From an uncultured Ruminiclostridium sp. (GTDB lineage: Bacteria > Bacillota > Clostridia > Oscillospirales > Ruminococcaceae): 64,000 nt of DNA. The DNA lies in assembly GCA_947594425.1 (NCBI GenBank), contig CANQED010000001.1, positions 277,920-341,919 on the forward strand, read 5' to 3'. The notes under the pieces are model-generated. The model worked only from the letters and a program-made list of their open reading frames with translations, was not told where the DNA came from and ran no database searches. Position 1 is the stretch's first letter. Every line of letters starts with the position of its first letter. This document shows, in pieces, positions 1 through 8,254 of this stretch. The translations under genes and the position numbers were made by a program.

Positions 1-1
1 A

Positions 2-55
2 AAGCCCGAGTTTGCGGAGAAATTCGGGAGGAAAAAAACTATCCACGGCACATAA
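2..55 (+). CDS. Possible C-terminal tail of a gene cut by the window edge
   Basis: Frame 2 is open from the window edge to a TAA at 53-55 and encodes a basic 17-residue tail (KPEFAEKFGRKKTIHGT). The stop lies about 33 bases before a strong bidirectional hairpin, the usual spacing for the end of a transcription unit, which is the only reason to call it. Frame 1 is also open to base 180 and cannot be excluded. The function cannot be judged. Confidence 0.25.
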   Translation, partial: KPEFAEKFGRKKTIHGT

Positions 56-87
56 TTGTATTAAGTGCCTATGTCAACAAGAAAACA

Positions 88-132
88 AAAGAGCCTTTCA
101 ATTGGGTTTTAAACCCTTTTGAAAAGCTCTTT
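88..132. terminator. Bidirectional intrinsic terminator
   Basis: A long nearly perfect inverted repeat with arms beginning AAAGAGC and ending GCTCTTT, with A-rich and T-rich flanks. It lies between the putative plus-strand gene end at 55 and the minus-strand lipoprotein gene ending at 161, so it can terminate both. Confidence 0.75.
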
Positions 133-160
133 ACTACTATTTATCTATTTTATATACACT

Positions 161-1504
161 TTAAGAAAGATACTGACTAAGGTCTTTATGTTTCCATTCG
201 ATGAATCCGTCTTTTTCTAAAGTACCGTCATCATTCAACGTATCAGCAAAACTTACACCAAAACTCTTATCCTCTTTGCTATATCCAAATCTTCCTTCAA
301 AACCTAAACCTTGTCCAATACCAAGCGTAAAGCCTGTAATGTCACCATCAGCATCTGCGTATATAGGCAAATTACCTTTTAACATACCAGTTTCTAAAAC
401 TTCTCCGCCCTCGATATATACCCAATCATTTATATTTTCGTCAAAATCTATTTTTATTTCCGAAATAAGCGATGGAATTTCCTCGTTATAAGAAAAGTTT
501 ACCACTTTACAGAACTGATGACCCTTGCTGTGTTCATACATGTGTTCCCACTCGAAACCGAGTTGTTCGAGTACCATTCCGAGGGCTTTAGTCGCGCCTG
601 CACAGGAGGCTTCTTTGCCGATAAATACGCCCCATGCGCTCCAGTTTACGACCTTAGTATCGTCATAGCTGCACTTGTCGTAATACTCAGCTACTTTGTC
701 GGTTGCAAAGGCTATCTGCTTAAGACTCTTTTCTTTTCCAACTTCCGCGCGTACTTCGTCAGCTATCTTCTTTGCTACCTTGAGCGCCGCGTTGTAATGC
801 TCCTCGGTTTCGCCCTCACGCCAGCTATTAGGCTTTGCGGTCGTGCTTGTACTCGGCTTAGTTGTACTCGGTTTCTCAGTAGTTGACGGCGTAGTCGTAC
901 TCGGCTTAGCAGTCGTGGACGGTTTGCTTGTATTCGGCTTCGTGGTCTGAACAACTACCTTGTCCTTACAAAGGTAATCCGCGTGTATAAAGCTGCCGTC
1001 CGACAGTTTGTAATAGCCCGTATTAGTCACCGCCGTCACGCTTACAGCGTCGTTAAGGTTATACTGCTTCACCGTAGGTGCTCCGAGTACCGCCTTGCTA
1101 CGGCTGTATATACCCGCCACTTGAACATACATAGTACCCGACGCGGTGCTCTCAGTCCATTCGGGAGCGGGAGCGGTAGTGCTTGCGGGAGCTGTGTTAA
1201 CAGGAGCAGGCTTGGTCGTGCTTGCCGCCGCCGTGGTCGCGGGAGCGGCTGTTGACGGTGCTGCGCTCGTCGGGGCGGTGGTCTTTTCCGTCTGTGTTTC
1301 AGCCTTAGTGCTGCTCGGGGTAGTAGTTTCCTTTGCCGAGGTCGTCTGCGGCTGTGCGGGCGTAGTCTGCGAGGTGGTAGTGATCGTAGTTTCGCTCGGC
1401 TCGGGGTTAGTCTGCGCCGTGTTCGCCGTGCAGGACGTAAGAACGCCTACCGATATTATCGCCGCGAGGGCAGCTGCGAGGGTCTTTATGTTAGTAGTTT
1501 TCAT
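161..1504 (-). CDS. Secreted lipoprotein with SH3-like and transglutaminase-like domains
   Basis: 447 residues. The N-terminus is a lipoprotein signal ending in the lipobox LTSC (Cys25), so the mature protein should be anchored on the outer face of the membrane. A Thr/Pro/Ala-rich linker (about 30-120) leads to a small SH3-like beta segment (about 123-180), then a second Thr/Ser/Pro linker (185-226), then an alpha/beta domain. That domain carries Cys301 in SCAGATKALG and His329 in GHQFCKVV, the Cys and His spacing of transglutaminase-core (papain-like fold) proteins; the third catalytic residue is not obvious. The layout suggests a wall-associated protein, possibly acting on peptides or peptidoglycan stems; the substrate is inference. 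It is transcribed alone, from the promoter at 1568-1596 to the terminator at 88-132. Confidence 0.7.
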   Translation of the reverse strand: MKTTNIKTLAAALAAIISVGVLTSCTANTAQTNPEPSETTITTTSQTTPAQPQTTSAKETTTPSSTKAETQTEKTTAPTSAAPSTAAPATTAAASTTKPAPVNTAPASTTAPAPEWTESTASGTMYVQVAGIYSRSKAVLGAPTVKQYNLNDAVSVTAVTNTGYYKLSDGSFIHADYLCKDKVVVQTTKPNTSKPSTTAKPSTTTPSTTEKPSTTKPSTSTTAKPNSWREGETEEHYNAALKVAKKIADEVRAEVGKEKSLKQIAFATDKVAEYYDKCSYDDTKVVNWSAWGVFIGKEASCAGATKALGMVLEQLGFEWEHMYEHSKGHQFCKVVNFSYNEEIPSLISEIKIDFDENINDWVYIEGGEVLETGMLKGNLPIYADADGDITGFTLGIGQGLGFEGRFGYSKEDKSFGVSFADTLNDDGTLEKDGFIEWKHKDLSQYLS

Positions 1505-1567
1505 TGTATTCTCCTTTCGAGATAATTATAACTCGTCAGGCATCCCATAAAAAGGACTGCTGCTATA

Positions 1568-1596
1568 ATTGTAGCATATTTTTCTTGATTTTGCAA
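1568..1596 (-). promoter_or_regulatory. Sigma-A promoter of the lipoprotein gene
   Basis: On the minus strand, TTGCAA (1591-1596), a 17-bp spacer and TACAAT (1568-1573) point at the gene starting at 1504. Confidence 0.65.
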
Positions 1597-1622
1597 GCGT
1601 CCGCAAAAGCGATATGCGGACG

Positions 1623-2534
1623 TTATTTGCTATCCGTCCCTTTCTTCCCCTTATCGGTATTAGCCGAAAAGACGTCCGCCACCTCGCTTATGGATATATA
1701 CGCACTCTTGTCCATTTCGCGGACAAGCTCCTTTAGCCTCGGCACCTGAAATCGGTTGACGATAAAATATATCATCGTCTTTTTAGCGTTTGAATACCCG
1801 CCGACCGCCTCTATCCGCGTCATTCCCGACTCAAATTCTTCACTTAGTGCGGCGCATATCTCGTCGGGCTTCTCGGTGACTATCATAGCGCTTTTCGCGC
1901 GGTCGATACCCTCGACGATAAAGTCGACGGTCTTAAGGGCCGCGCCGTACGCTACTATTGAATACAGCGGCAATATCCAGCTTTCTATCACAATTCCGCA
2001 TATGATATAAAGAATTACATTATATGCCATAACAAACGTGCCCACCGTTATCCCTATCCTTTTCGCGAAGATAACCGCTATGACCTCTATGCCGTCCATC
2101 GCCCCGCCAAAGCGTATCGCAAGCCCGCTGCCTACACCCGATACCACCCCGCCGAAAAGCGCGCACAGCAGCAAGTCGTTTCCCGCGAGCGGCGAAGCGA
2201 ACGACACGTCTATCGGCAGCACGTCGTTTATCAGCCAAGCCGTCACCGAGTAGATAAGCACGGCATATATCGCGTAAAAGGTAAACAGTCCGCCCTGCCG
2301 CTTGTACCCGTATATAAACAGCGGGATATTCAGCAGCAGCAAGAACACCGACAGGCTTAAAAATTCGGGGGTGACCTGCGAGAGCAGCATTGCCGTACCG
2401 GATATGCCGCTGTCGTAGAGCTTTACCGGCGCGAGAAAGCACACCACGCCGAACGAGTTTATTATCCCCGCCACGGTGAGCATAATTATATTTAGTGGTT
2501 TTATTTTCTTTAAAAAAGAGCCGCGTTCGTTCAA
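1623..2534 (-). CDS. YitT/DUF2179-family membrane protein
   Basis: 303 residues with about five to six hydrophobic segments in the first 200, including the glycine-rich stretch ALFGGVVSGVGSGLAIRFGG typical of YitT-type proteins, followed by a cytoplasmic alpha/beta domain (about 215-285) matching the DUF2179 region (TEKPDEICAAL, MIYFIVNR). The family is common in Firmicutes and has no firmly assigned substrate. The start is a TTG at 2534: an AGAGGT ribosome site lies 8 bases upstream, while the nearby ATG (2539) runs into a stop after two codons. A hairpin at about 1603-1630 just after the stop lacks a clear T-run. Confidence 0.8.
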   Translation of the reverse strand: MNERGSFLKKIKPLNIIMLTVAGIINSFGVVCFLAPVKLYDSGISGTAMLLSQVTPEFLSLSVFLLLLNIPLFIYGYKRQGGLFTFYAIYAVLIYSVTAWLINDVLPIDVSFASPLAGNDLLLCALFGGVVSGVGSGLAIRFGGAMDGIEVIAVIFAKRIGITVGTFVMAYNVILYIICGIVIESWILPLYSIVAYGAALKTVDFIVEGIDRAKSAMIVTEKPDEICAALSEEFESGMTRIEAVGGYSNAKKTMIYFIVNRFQVPRLKELVREMDKSAYISISEVADVFSANTDKGKKGTDSK

Positions 2535-2600
2535 TTCATTTTACCTCTGTAAACAAATCAAGGGACGGTCATTCGCCCCTCGATATATATTTATTGTATG

Positions 2601-4022
2601 TCAGCTTCTTGGCGTAAATGCCTTTCCTGCTCTGTACTGTGGTATTCCTATCACACAAAAGCCCACGCCCGCGAATAGGTAGCTTATCACAAGGTCTTTT
2701 ATAAACGACGCCATCATATTAGCCGCGTCGGGAGCGATCGCCGCCGCAAGCTCGTCTATTTGCGACATAAAGCCGAAAAATCCGAAGAACAGCGACCCAA
2801 AGTCCTCATACCCTATGGCGGCGGCTACCTCCATAGCGTCGCTGTCGTTTACTACGCTCAGCACCTGCACAAATATGTTGCATCCGAGTACGGCAAACAG
2901 GATTATGATTATACAGCAGATTATTCCGTATACGTCAAATTTCTTTCCGAGCAGGCGATAACCCGTCACACAGCAAAATCCCATAGCAAGTCCGCCCCAC
3001 CACGAGATAAACCCGAGCATACCGATAACTATCCATATAGCGCACGCTATCAGCGTAAACAGTATCGCGCCGACAAACCCCATGATAGGATTTGACTTTA
3101 TCGGCTCGTAATTGACGCTTGCCGTCGAATAATTGTTAGTGGCAAACTCGGGCGCGGAGCGAAAATCTCCCGGTATCGGGGTCGGTTGATAATCGGTCGC
3201 AACTACCGGCGCCGTCGGCTGTAGCGCGTCAAACTGCTCGGCGGTGGTGTACCCCGTGCTCTCCGGGGTATTTTCAAGGCTGACAGAACCCATGCGGTCG
3301 CTTGCGCCAAGCTCGCTTACGCTCATTGCGGGAGCGTCCGTTGCGGCTCCGACCTGCCCGACTTGCCCGACTTGAGCAACTTGCCCCACTTGTCCGACCT
3401 GCCCTACCATAACACCCTGCATTGGCTGAGCGTAAGGCTGCTGCGGCTGTGCATAAGCCTGCTGCGGCTGTGCGTAAGGCTGTTGCGGTTGTGTGTAAGC
3501 CTGTTGCTGAGGCTGGGTGTAAGCCTGCTGCGGCTGTGCGAAAGGCTGCTGCGCCTGCGTGGCTTGTGCCCCCTCTTTTTGTGCGCACATAGAGCATAAC
3601 TGCGTGCCCGACGCGCCGCCTCCGTAAATCGACAGCCCTATGGACGAGCCGCACTTAGCGCACGCGTTGTTATAATAATTAAGCTGCATAAACTCGGTCA
3701 GCTCTTCTATAAAAGTATGTATCCGCTTTGCGCTTGCCTCTGCGTCATCGTCGGCGGTCAAAATAACGTCGGTGGTATAGCCTGACGTCCTGCTCGCCTT
3801 AACATAGTCATTGCCCGGGCGGTGTGAGTATTCGGTGACGAAATCGTCCACAGACGAATTAGCGAGCGCGCCCTTTCTCGCCCAGACCGTGACGATAAAG
3901 CACATTTTCTCCTCGATGGCGTTTACACGCACCCCATAACCGTTGTAGGTGCCGCTCGCCGAGCTGCCGCTTAGAGCAAAGCCCGTATCCCGCGAGAGCG
4001 CCGATAAAATATCTGACAGCAT
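2601..4022 (-). CDS. Zinc-ribbon membrane protein with Gln/Pro/Ala repeat linker
   Basis: 473 residues from the ATG at 4022, chosen because AAAGGGG sits just upstream; an upstream in-frame start at 4058 has no such site. Residues 1-115 form a soluble domain of unrecognised family. Cys121/124 and Cys143/146 form a CxxC...CxxC pair like a zinc ribbon. A low-complexity linker of repeated QPQQAY-like units and VGQ triplets follows (about 150-220), and the C-terminal third has about four membrane segments. The repeats are also visible at DNA level (3418-3540). No function can be assigned; the design, a cytoplasmic domain tethered by a flexible linker to a membrane bundle, is all that can be said. 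A consensus promoter lies at 4065-4093. Confidence 0.7.
   Translation of the reverse strand: MLSDILSALSRDTGFALSGSSASGTYNGYGVRVNAIEEKMCFIVTVWARKGALANSSVDDFVTEYSHRPGNDYVKASRTSGYTTDVILTADDDAEASAKRIHTFIEELTEFMQLNYYNNACAKCGSSIGLSIYGGGASGTQLCSMCAQKEGAQATQAQQPFAQPQQAYTQPQQQAYTQPQQPYAQPQQAYAQPQQPYAQPMQGVMVGQVGQVGQVAQVGQVGQVGAATDAPAMSVSELGASDRMGSVSLENTPESTGYTTAEQFDALQPTAPVVATDYQPTPIPGDFRSAPEFATNNYSTASVNYEPIKSNPIMGFVGAILFTLIACAIWIVIGMLGFISWWGGLAMGFCCVTGYRLLGKKFDVYGIICCIIIILFAVLGCNIFVQVLSVVNDSDAMEVAAAIGYEDFGSLFFGFFGFMSQIDELAAAIAPDAANMMASFIKDLVISYLFAGVGFCVIGIPQYRAGKAFTPRS
3355..3545 (-). repeat. Intragenic low-complexity repeats (QPQQAY and VGQ units)
   Basis: Degenerate tandem units of roughly 18-24 bp, such as GGCTGCTGCGGCTGTGC, encode the Gln/Pro/Ala linker, and nine-base units encode the VGQ triplets. 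Repeats of this type are prone to length change. Confidence 0.75.
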
Positions 4023-4064
4023 ATTTTTCCCCTTTCGTAAAGCAAATTTAATGCTCATATCAAT

Positions 4065-4093
4065 ATTTTACTATATTTAAAACTCAATGTCAA
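4065..4093 (-). promoter_or_regulatory. Sigma-A promoter of the zinc-ribbon membrane protein gene
   Basis: Minus strand: TTGACA (4088-4093), 17-bp spacer, TAAAAT (4065-4070), about 40 bases before the ATG at 4022. Confidence 0.75.
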
Positions 4094-4155
4094 TAGATTA
4101 GGGCATAAGCTTAAGATAATTTTTTGATACTATTTTATTTTTTGGTGAAAATTTC

Positions 4156-4170
4156 AAGGCGCTGCGCCTT
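4156..4170. repeat. Palindromic dispersed element, copy 1
   Basis: AAGGCGCTGCGCCTT is a 7-bp inverted repeat. With its left flank (TTTTTTGGTGAAAAT) it matches, in reverse orientation, the element at 10310-10345. Confidence 0.5.
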
Positions 4171-4181
4171 ATGCCCCGCAA

Positions 4182-4210
4182 TTGACAAACATATAATTTT
4201 ATGCTAAAAT
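4182..4210 (+). promoter_or_regulatory. Sigma-A promoter of the GH5 cellulase gene
   Basis: TTGACA (4182-4187), 17-bp spacer, TAAAAT (4205-4210), 44 bases before the start codon. Confidence 0.75.
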
Positions 4211-4253
4211 TAAATTAAAATTATACGGTCACCTACGGAGAACGGAGGAATAT

Positions 4254-7229
4254 ATGATGTCAAAAAAGCGCTTAGCGGTATCGTTGTGCCTTTCGGCGGC
4301 TATGCTTATTGCCGCTAATGTCGGCGTGACTGCGGCGGCGGATGAAGCCGCGATCAAGACCCCGTCGCAGGCTGTGGCGGAGATGACCTGGGGGACTAAC
4401 CTCTGCGACCTTTATATGGCGGACGTCGAGTACCCTCAAGGCTCGGTACACGGCTATGTCGATTACGGCAATGCGGCTGTATTCGGACTTGCGGCATGGT
4501 TCGGCGAGGACGGCTTTGACTGGCTCACATATCACGATATGTATAACGGCACATTTGAAGTAAGCGTCGCCATACCCGACTATTCCTCGGTGAGCAACTG
4601 GAACAACAGCCTTTTTGAATTGGGCGTTATGACTACCTCTACCGACTATACGGTGGGTCTTACATTATCGGACTGCCGACTTATCAAAAAAGACGGCTCT
4701 ACAGTAAAGCTCAATTCAATGAACAAAACATACACCTGCCCTACCGCCGAAGGTCCGGATATGAACGGCTGGTGCAGGTATGTGCTAAGCGCCCCCGCCG
4801 AAGCGCCTAAGCCCGACAGCAGCCTAAACGGCTCTAAGCTGTGCATGACCGTAACGGTACAAGAAAGCAATACCGGCGGCATGTCAAAGGCAGAATACTT
4901 TTATCAGAAAGACCGCTATAAAATGGACAGAGAAAAGCTCACCGATCTCTTTATCGAAGAGGGCGCTAATGTTTTTAGGCTTCCGGTGACATGGACTTCA
5001 TTTGTCAACGACACGACTTTTGAGATAGATAAAGAATGGCTGGATATGGTAAAGGAGGAGGTCGACTACATACTGAGCAAAGGCGCATATTGTATTCTCA
5101 ATATGCACAACGATTACCTTATGCGCTCATTTGTTGGCGTAAAAGAAAACGGCGAATGGACGAACCTCCACTGGGAAAAAGATTGGATGTTAGACGAATA
5201 TTCCGAATATGTAAATGAAAGATTTAAGGCGGTATGGGCGCAAATAGCGGAATATTTTAAGGATTATCCTCAGCAGCTGATATTTGAAACGGCAAACGAG
5301 CCGTCGACCGAATGGTACGAGGACATTTCATATGATATGAACGCGGTCGCGGTTAAGCGTGTAAACGAAATGAATAAAATGTTCGTCGATACCGTAAGGG
5401 CGAGCGGCGGCAAAAACGCCGACCGTTTTCTCTGCCTCGCTGTGGCGGATTATAATACCTATCACTGCCTTTCCGATTTAGTCCTGCCCGACGACGACGG
5501 ACTTATGGTACAGCTGCATTCTTATAATGAGATGGAGTATAACACTAACTTTCAGGATTATTATACCGTCAATCCGTCCTATGACTATGTCGGTCAAACG
5601 GATAAGCTGTTTGACGCTGTATCGCAATTTCAGCGGCAGCACCCCGATGTCCCTGTAATTATCGGGGAAAACGGTATCAGCCAAAAGATGAAAGACGCGG
5701 ACGCCGCGCCGAGAGCTGAATATTTCTATACCAAAGCTAAAGAATACGGCGTACCCTGTCTTTGGTGGGAGGATTACTTTGTAACCGACGAAAAGATAGA
5801 ATACTGGCTGTATGACAAAGCCGCGCAGAAGTGGGGACGTCCGACCCTGCTTGATATAATTAAGGATAAATCGGGCCTTGCCGACCCGATACTTACCGAA
5901 ATAAAAGTAAACAGCACGGGACACAAGACGCAGTACCTTATAAATGAACCTCTCGACGTAAGCGGCCTTACGATAATTGCGGATATGAGCCGAGGCGAGG
6001 ATCCCATTATCAACGTCACAAAGGACATGATAAGCGGCTTTGACAGCTCCGTACCTAAAGCAAAGCAAACGCTGACGATAACTTATCAAGGCAAGACTAC
6101 CACCTATGATATAGCCATATCATTGCCGACAGTCACCGGCTTATCGCTCAAAGGCCGCGCCGCCGACGCTCTGCGCCTGTCATGGACGAAGAACACAAGT
6201 GCCGACGGTTACATTATCGAGCGCAAGGACGGCTCGCAGTGGGTTCGCGTAGCGAAAATCACTAATAACACCACAACCGAGTACCGTATTGATAAGCTTA
6301 AGGCGGGCACGGCGTACAACTTCCGCATACGCGCCTACAAGATGGACGGCAAGACCGCGCTATACAGCGGGTACGCGTCGATTTCTGCCCGTACTAACCC
6401 CTCGGCAGTGACGGGCTTAAAGCTCAAGGGTCGCGCCGCTGACGCGCTAAGGCTTGCGTGGACTAAGAACACCAGCGCCGACGGTTATATCATAGAGCGC
6501 AAGGACGGCTCGCAGTGGGTACGCGTCGCTAAGATAACCAAGAACACCACAACCGAATACCGTATTGATAAGCTTAAGGCGGGCACGGCGTACACGTTCC
6601 GCATTAAGGCCTACAAGATGGACGGCAAGACCGCATTGTACAGCGGCTACACGTCGATCTCCGCGCGCACTAACCCCTCGGCAGTGACGGGCTTAAAGCT
6701 AAAGGGTCGCGCCGCTGACGCGCTAAGGCTTGCGTGGACGAAGAACACCAGCGCCGACGGTTACATTATCGAGCGCAAGGACGGCTCGCAGTGGGTACGC
6801 GTCGCTAAGATAACAAACAACTCCACCGTTGAGTTTAAGAAGTCGGGGCTCAAGGCAGGTACGGCGTACACGTTCCGCGTGAAAGCATATAAGATGAGCG
6901 GCAAGACCGCATTGTATGGAACCGCTAAGACAATATCGGTATGCACCAACCCGAGCACGGTTAGCGGTCTAAAGCTCAAAGCCTCCGCTAAGGACGCGAT
7001 CCGCCTCGCATGGAGCAAGAACACGAGCGCCGACGGCTACATAATTGAGATGAAGAGCGGCAGCACTTGGACGCGCGTAGGCAAGATATCGAAGAATTCC
7101 ACCGTTGAGTTTAAGAAGTCGGGGCTTAAGTCAAAGACCTCGTACTCGTTCAGAGTTAAGGCATACAAGATGAGCGGCAAGACTGCCCTCTACGGCGCGA
7201 CTAGGGCGATAACGGTTAAGACGAAATAA
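4254..7229 (+). CDS. Secreted GH5 endoglucanase with Ig-like and four fibronectin-III domains
   Basis: 991 residues. A signal peptide ends near AAA/DE (about residue 29). The catalytic domain is recognised as glycoside hydrolase family 5: FRLPVTW (241-247), NMHND (283-287), the acid/base Glu349 in NEP, and the nucleophile Glu472 in IIGENG. It should hydrolyse beta-1,4-glucans or related plant polysaccharides outside the cell. Between the first barrel strand (WGTNL, 46-50) and the next helix (about 225) lie roughly 160 residues, far more than usual, rich in beta strands and resembling an inserted binding module. An Ig-like domain (about 545-623) precedes four Fn3 repeats (625-990). There is no dockerin or sortase motif. 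Two ATGs are adjacent at 4254; ACGGAGG supports either. Confidence 0.88.
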   Translation: MMSKKRLAVSLCLSAAMLIAANVGVTAAADEAAIKTPSQAVAEMTWGTNLCDLYMADVEYPQGSVHGYVDYGNAAVFGLAAWFGEDGFDWLTYHDMYNGTFEVSVAIPDYSSVSNWNNSLFELGVMTTSTDYTVGLTLSDCRLIKKDGSTVKLNSMNKTYTCPTAEGPDMNGWCRYVLSAPAEAPKPDSSLNGSKLCMTVTVQESNTGGMSKAEYFYQKDRYKMDREKLTDLFIEEGANVFRLPVTWTSFVNDTTFEIDKEWLDMVKEEVDYILSKGAYCILNMHNDYLMRSFVGVKENGEWTNLHWEKDWMLDEYSEYVNERFKAVWAQIAEYFKDYPQQLIFETANEPSTEWYEDISYDMNAVAVKRVNEMNKMFVDTVRASGGKNADRFLCLAVADYNTYHCLSDLVLPDDDGLMVQLHSYNEMEYNTNFQDYYTVNPSYDYVGQTDKLFDAVSQFQRQHPDVPVIIGENGISQKMKDADAAPRAEYFYTKAKEYGVPCLWWEDYFVTDEKIEYWLYDKAAQKWGRPTLLDIIKDKSGLADPILTEIKVNSTGHKTQYLINEPLDVSGLTIIADMSRGEDPIINVTKDMISGFDSSVPKAKQTLTITYQGKTTTYDIAISLPTVTGLSLKGRAADALRLSWTKNTSADGYIIERKDGSQWVRVAKITNNTTTEYRIDKLKAGTAYNFRIRAYKMDGKTALYSGYASISARTNPSAVTGLKLKGRAADALRLAWTKNTSADGYIIERKDGSQWVRVAKITKNTTTEYRIDKLKAGTAYTFRIKAYKMDGKTALYSGYTSISARTNPSAVTGLKLKGRAADALRLAWTKNTSADGYIIERKDGSQWVRVAKITNNSTVEFKKSGLKAGTAYTFRVKAYKMSGKTALYGTAKTISVCTNPSTVSGLKLKASAKDAIRLAWSKNTSADGYIIEMKSGSTWTRVGKISKNSTVEFKKSGLKSKTSYSFRVKAYKMSGKTALYGATRAITVKTK
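6124..7226 (+). repeat. Four tandem Fn3-encoding repeats, period 276 bp
   Basis: Units of 92 codons: the marker GGCTCGCAGTGGGT recurs at 6231, 6507 and 6783, exactly 276 bp apart. The first three units are almost identical at DNA level and the fourth is divergent. The same unit recurs in the LRR protein gene (9415-10231). Confidence 0.85.
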
Positions 7230-7247
7230 AGCACAAGTTAATACAGC

Positions 7248-7280
7248 AAACCGTGGGCTTGATTTAAGTCCACGGTTTTT
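7248..7280 (+). terminator. Intrinsic terminator after the GH5 gene
   Basis: AAACCGTGG ... CCACGG followed by TTTTT, 19 bases after the stop. A near copy of the same hairpin follows the LRR gene at 10254. Confidence 0.85.
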
Positions 7281-8142
7281 GCATATTGAGCTCAACGGTA
7301 TGTTGGGCTTTGCGTTTTTTGTGGGGAAAATGACACGGTTTATACACTCATAGAGTGACATTTGTATAAACGTGTAAGCCGAAAGCGGAGAAGAAAATAG
7401 TGAATATTAAATCATAGTACGAAAAATATAGCGCTTAGCTTTCCTAAAATATATTCGCTTACATTTTTAGAGGGCTTTGGAGGGAATATATATGTAGAAA
7501 AAAGGGACGAATTTCTGTAAATGTGTTCGCAAATGTCTGTGCGTGTAGAAATGTTAGGGAGGACTAACGTCTGTGTAAGTAGTCGTGATTTTAGGAAAAT
7601 TATGCGCGCATTTTGGGACAATATGCGGCTGGGAAATTGCGGCGTTAGTGTGCGGGTGATTTTTGCTTTGCGGCGGGGTGAGGGGGTGCGGAGCGGCGGG
7701 AAAATAGACGGGCGCGGCGGCGTTGAGCGAAAATTTACGCGAGGTAACTCGGCGGCGATAATCCCGCTTGTGGAGCGGGATAACGGGCAGAGCGGGGCTG
7801 AGGGTGGCGGCTCGGCGGTGAGTGCGTTCGGCAGGGATAGCGGCACATACTGCACCTGTCTCAGCGGCGCACCTCGCGGCAATATACGCGCTTGTGCGGG
7901 CTTTACCCCGACTACAGATGTACACCGCCGCATCGCTGCACGTAGCAAGGCAAGTTTTATTTATTTTTTCGCACATTTGCTAAAGTTGTGTTTGGTATGC
8001 GTCTCCCACCCGCACCACCCCTGCCGCCCTCCGCCCGTGGCTAAGCCCGTACACGGTAGCTATCGGGTGTATACAGAGCACAACGCCGACACAGCGCACC
8101 CGCTCGGGCGAAAAAATAAATAAAACTTACCTTGCATAAGTA
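7281..8142. other. Non-coding stretch between the GH5 and LRR genes
   Basis: About 860 bases with no convincing gene. Open frames exist on both strands (for example 7521-8123) but their translations are Arg/Pro/Ser-rich and show no domain-like pattern. The stretch holds an imperfect inverted repeat at about 7333-7376 (arms ACACGGTTTATACA and TGTATAAACGTGT), preceded by a GTGGGGAAAAT block shared with the dispersed element at 10325, a GC-rich middle part, and the inverted-repeat element at 7945-8135. Confidence 0.6.
7945..8135. mobile_element. Candidate MITE-like element with 28-bp terminal inverted repeats
   Basis: The 28 bases at 7945-7972 (GCAAGGCAAGTTTTATTTAT...) are the reverse complement of 8108-8135 with one mismatch, enclosing 135 bp without a gene. 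The size and structure suit a non-autonomous element. No clear target-site duplication is seen, and the right end lies only 7 bp from the LRR gene promoter. Confidence 0.45.
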
Positions 8143-8171
8143 TTGACAACTCAAGTAAGTTGTGCTATTAT
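8143..8171 (+). promoter_or_regulatory. Sigma-A promoter of the LRR surface protein gene
   Basis: TTGACA (8143-8148), 17-bp spacer, TATTAT (8166-8171). Confidence 0.75.
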
Positions 8172-8254
8172 ATAGGTGTAAACATCGCGGTTTTACAATA
8201 TATGACAAAAGCATGAAATATTTTGCCGAAATATGGCAGAACGGAGGATTTTTT

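Noticed and set aside
1603..1630. Terminator after the YitT-type gene
   Set aside because: GTCCGCA/TGCGGAC can form a hairpin but no T-run follows on the minus strand and it abuts the next promoter.
3363..3654. Leucine- or alanine-rich open frames opposite the Gln/Pro repeat region
   Set aside because: They are reading-frame shadows of the repeated QPQQAY codons of the gene at 2601-4022.
7521..8123. 200-codon open frame on the plus strand and overlapping frames on the minus strand
   Set aside because: The translations are Arg/Ser/Pro-rich without domain-like patterning, no ribosome site is convincing, and the 3' part lies in the inverted-repeat element.
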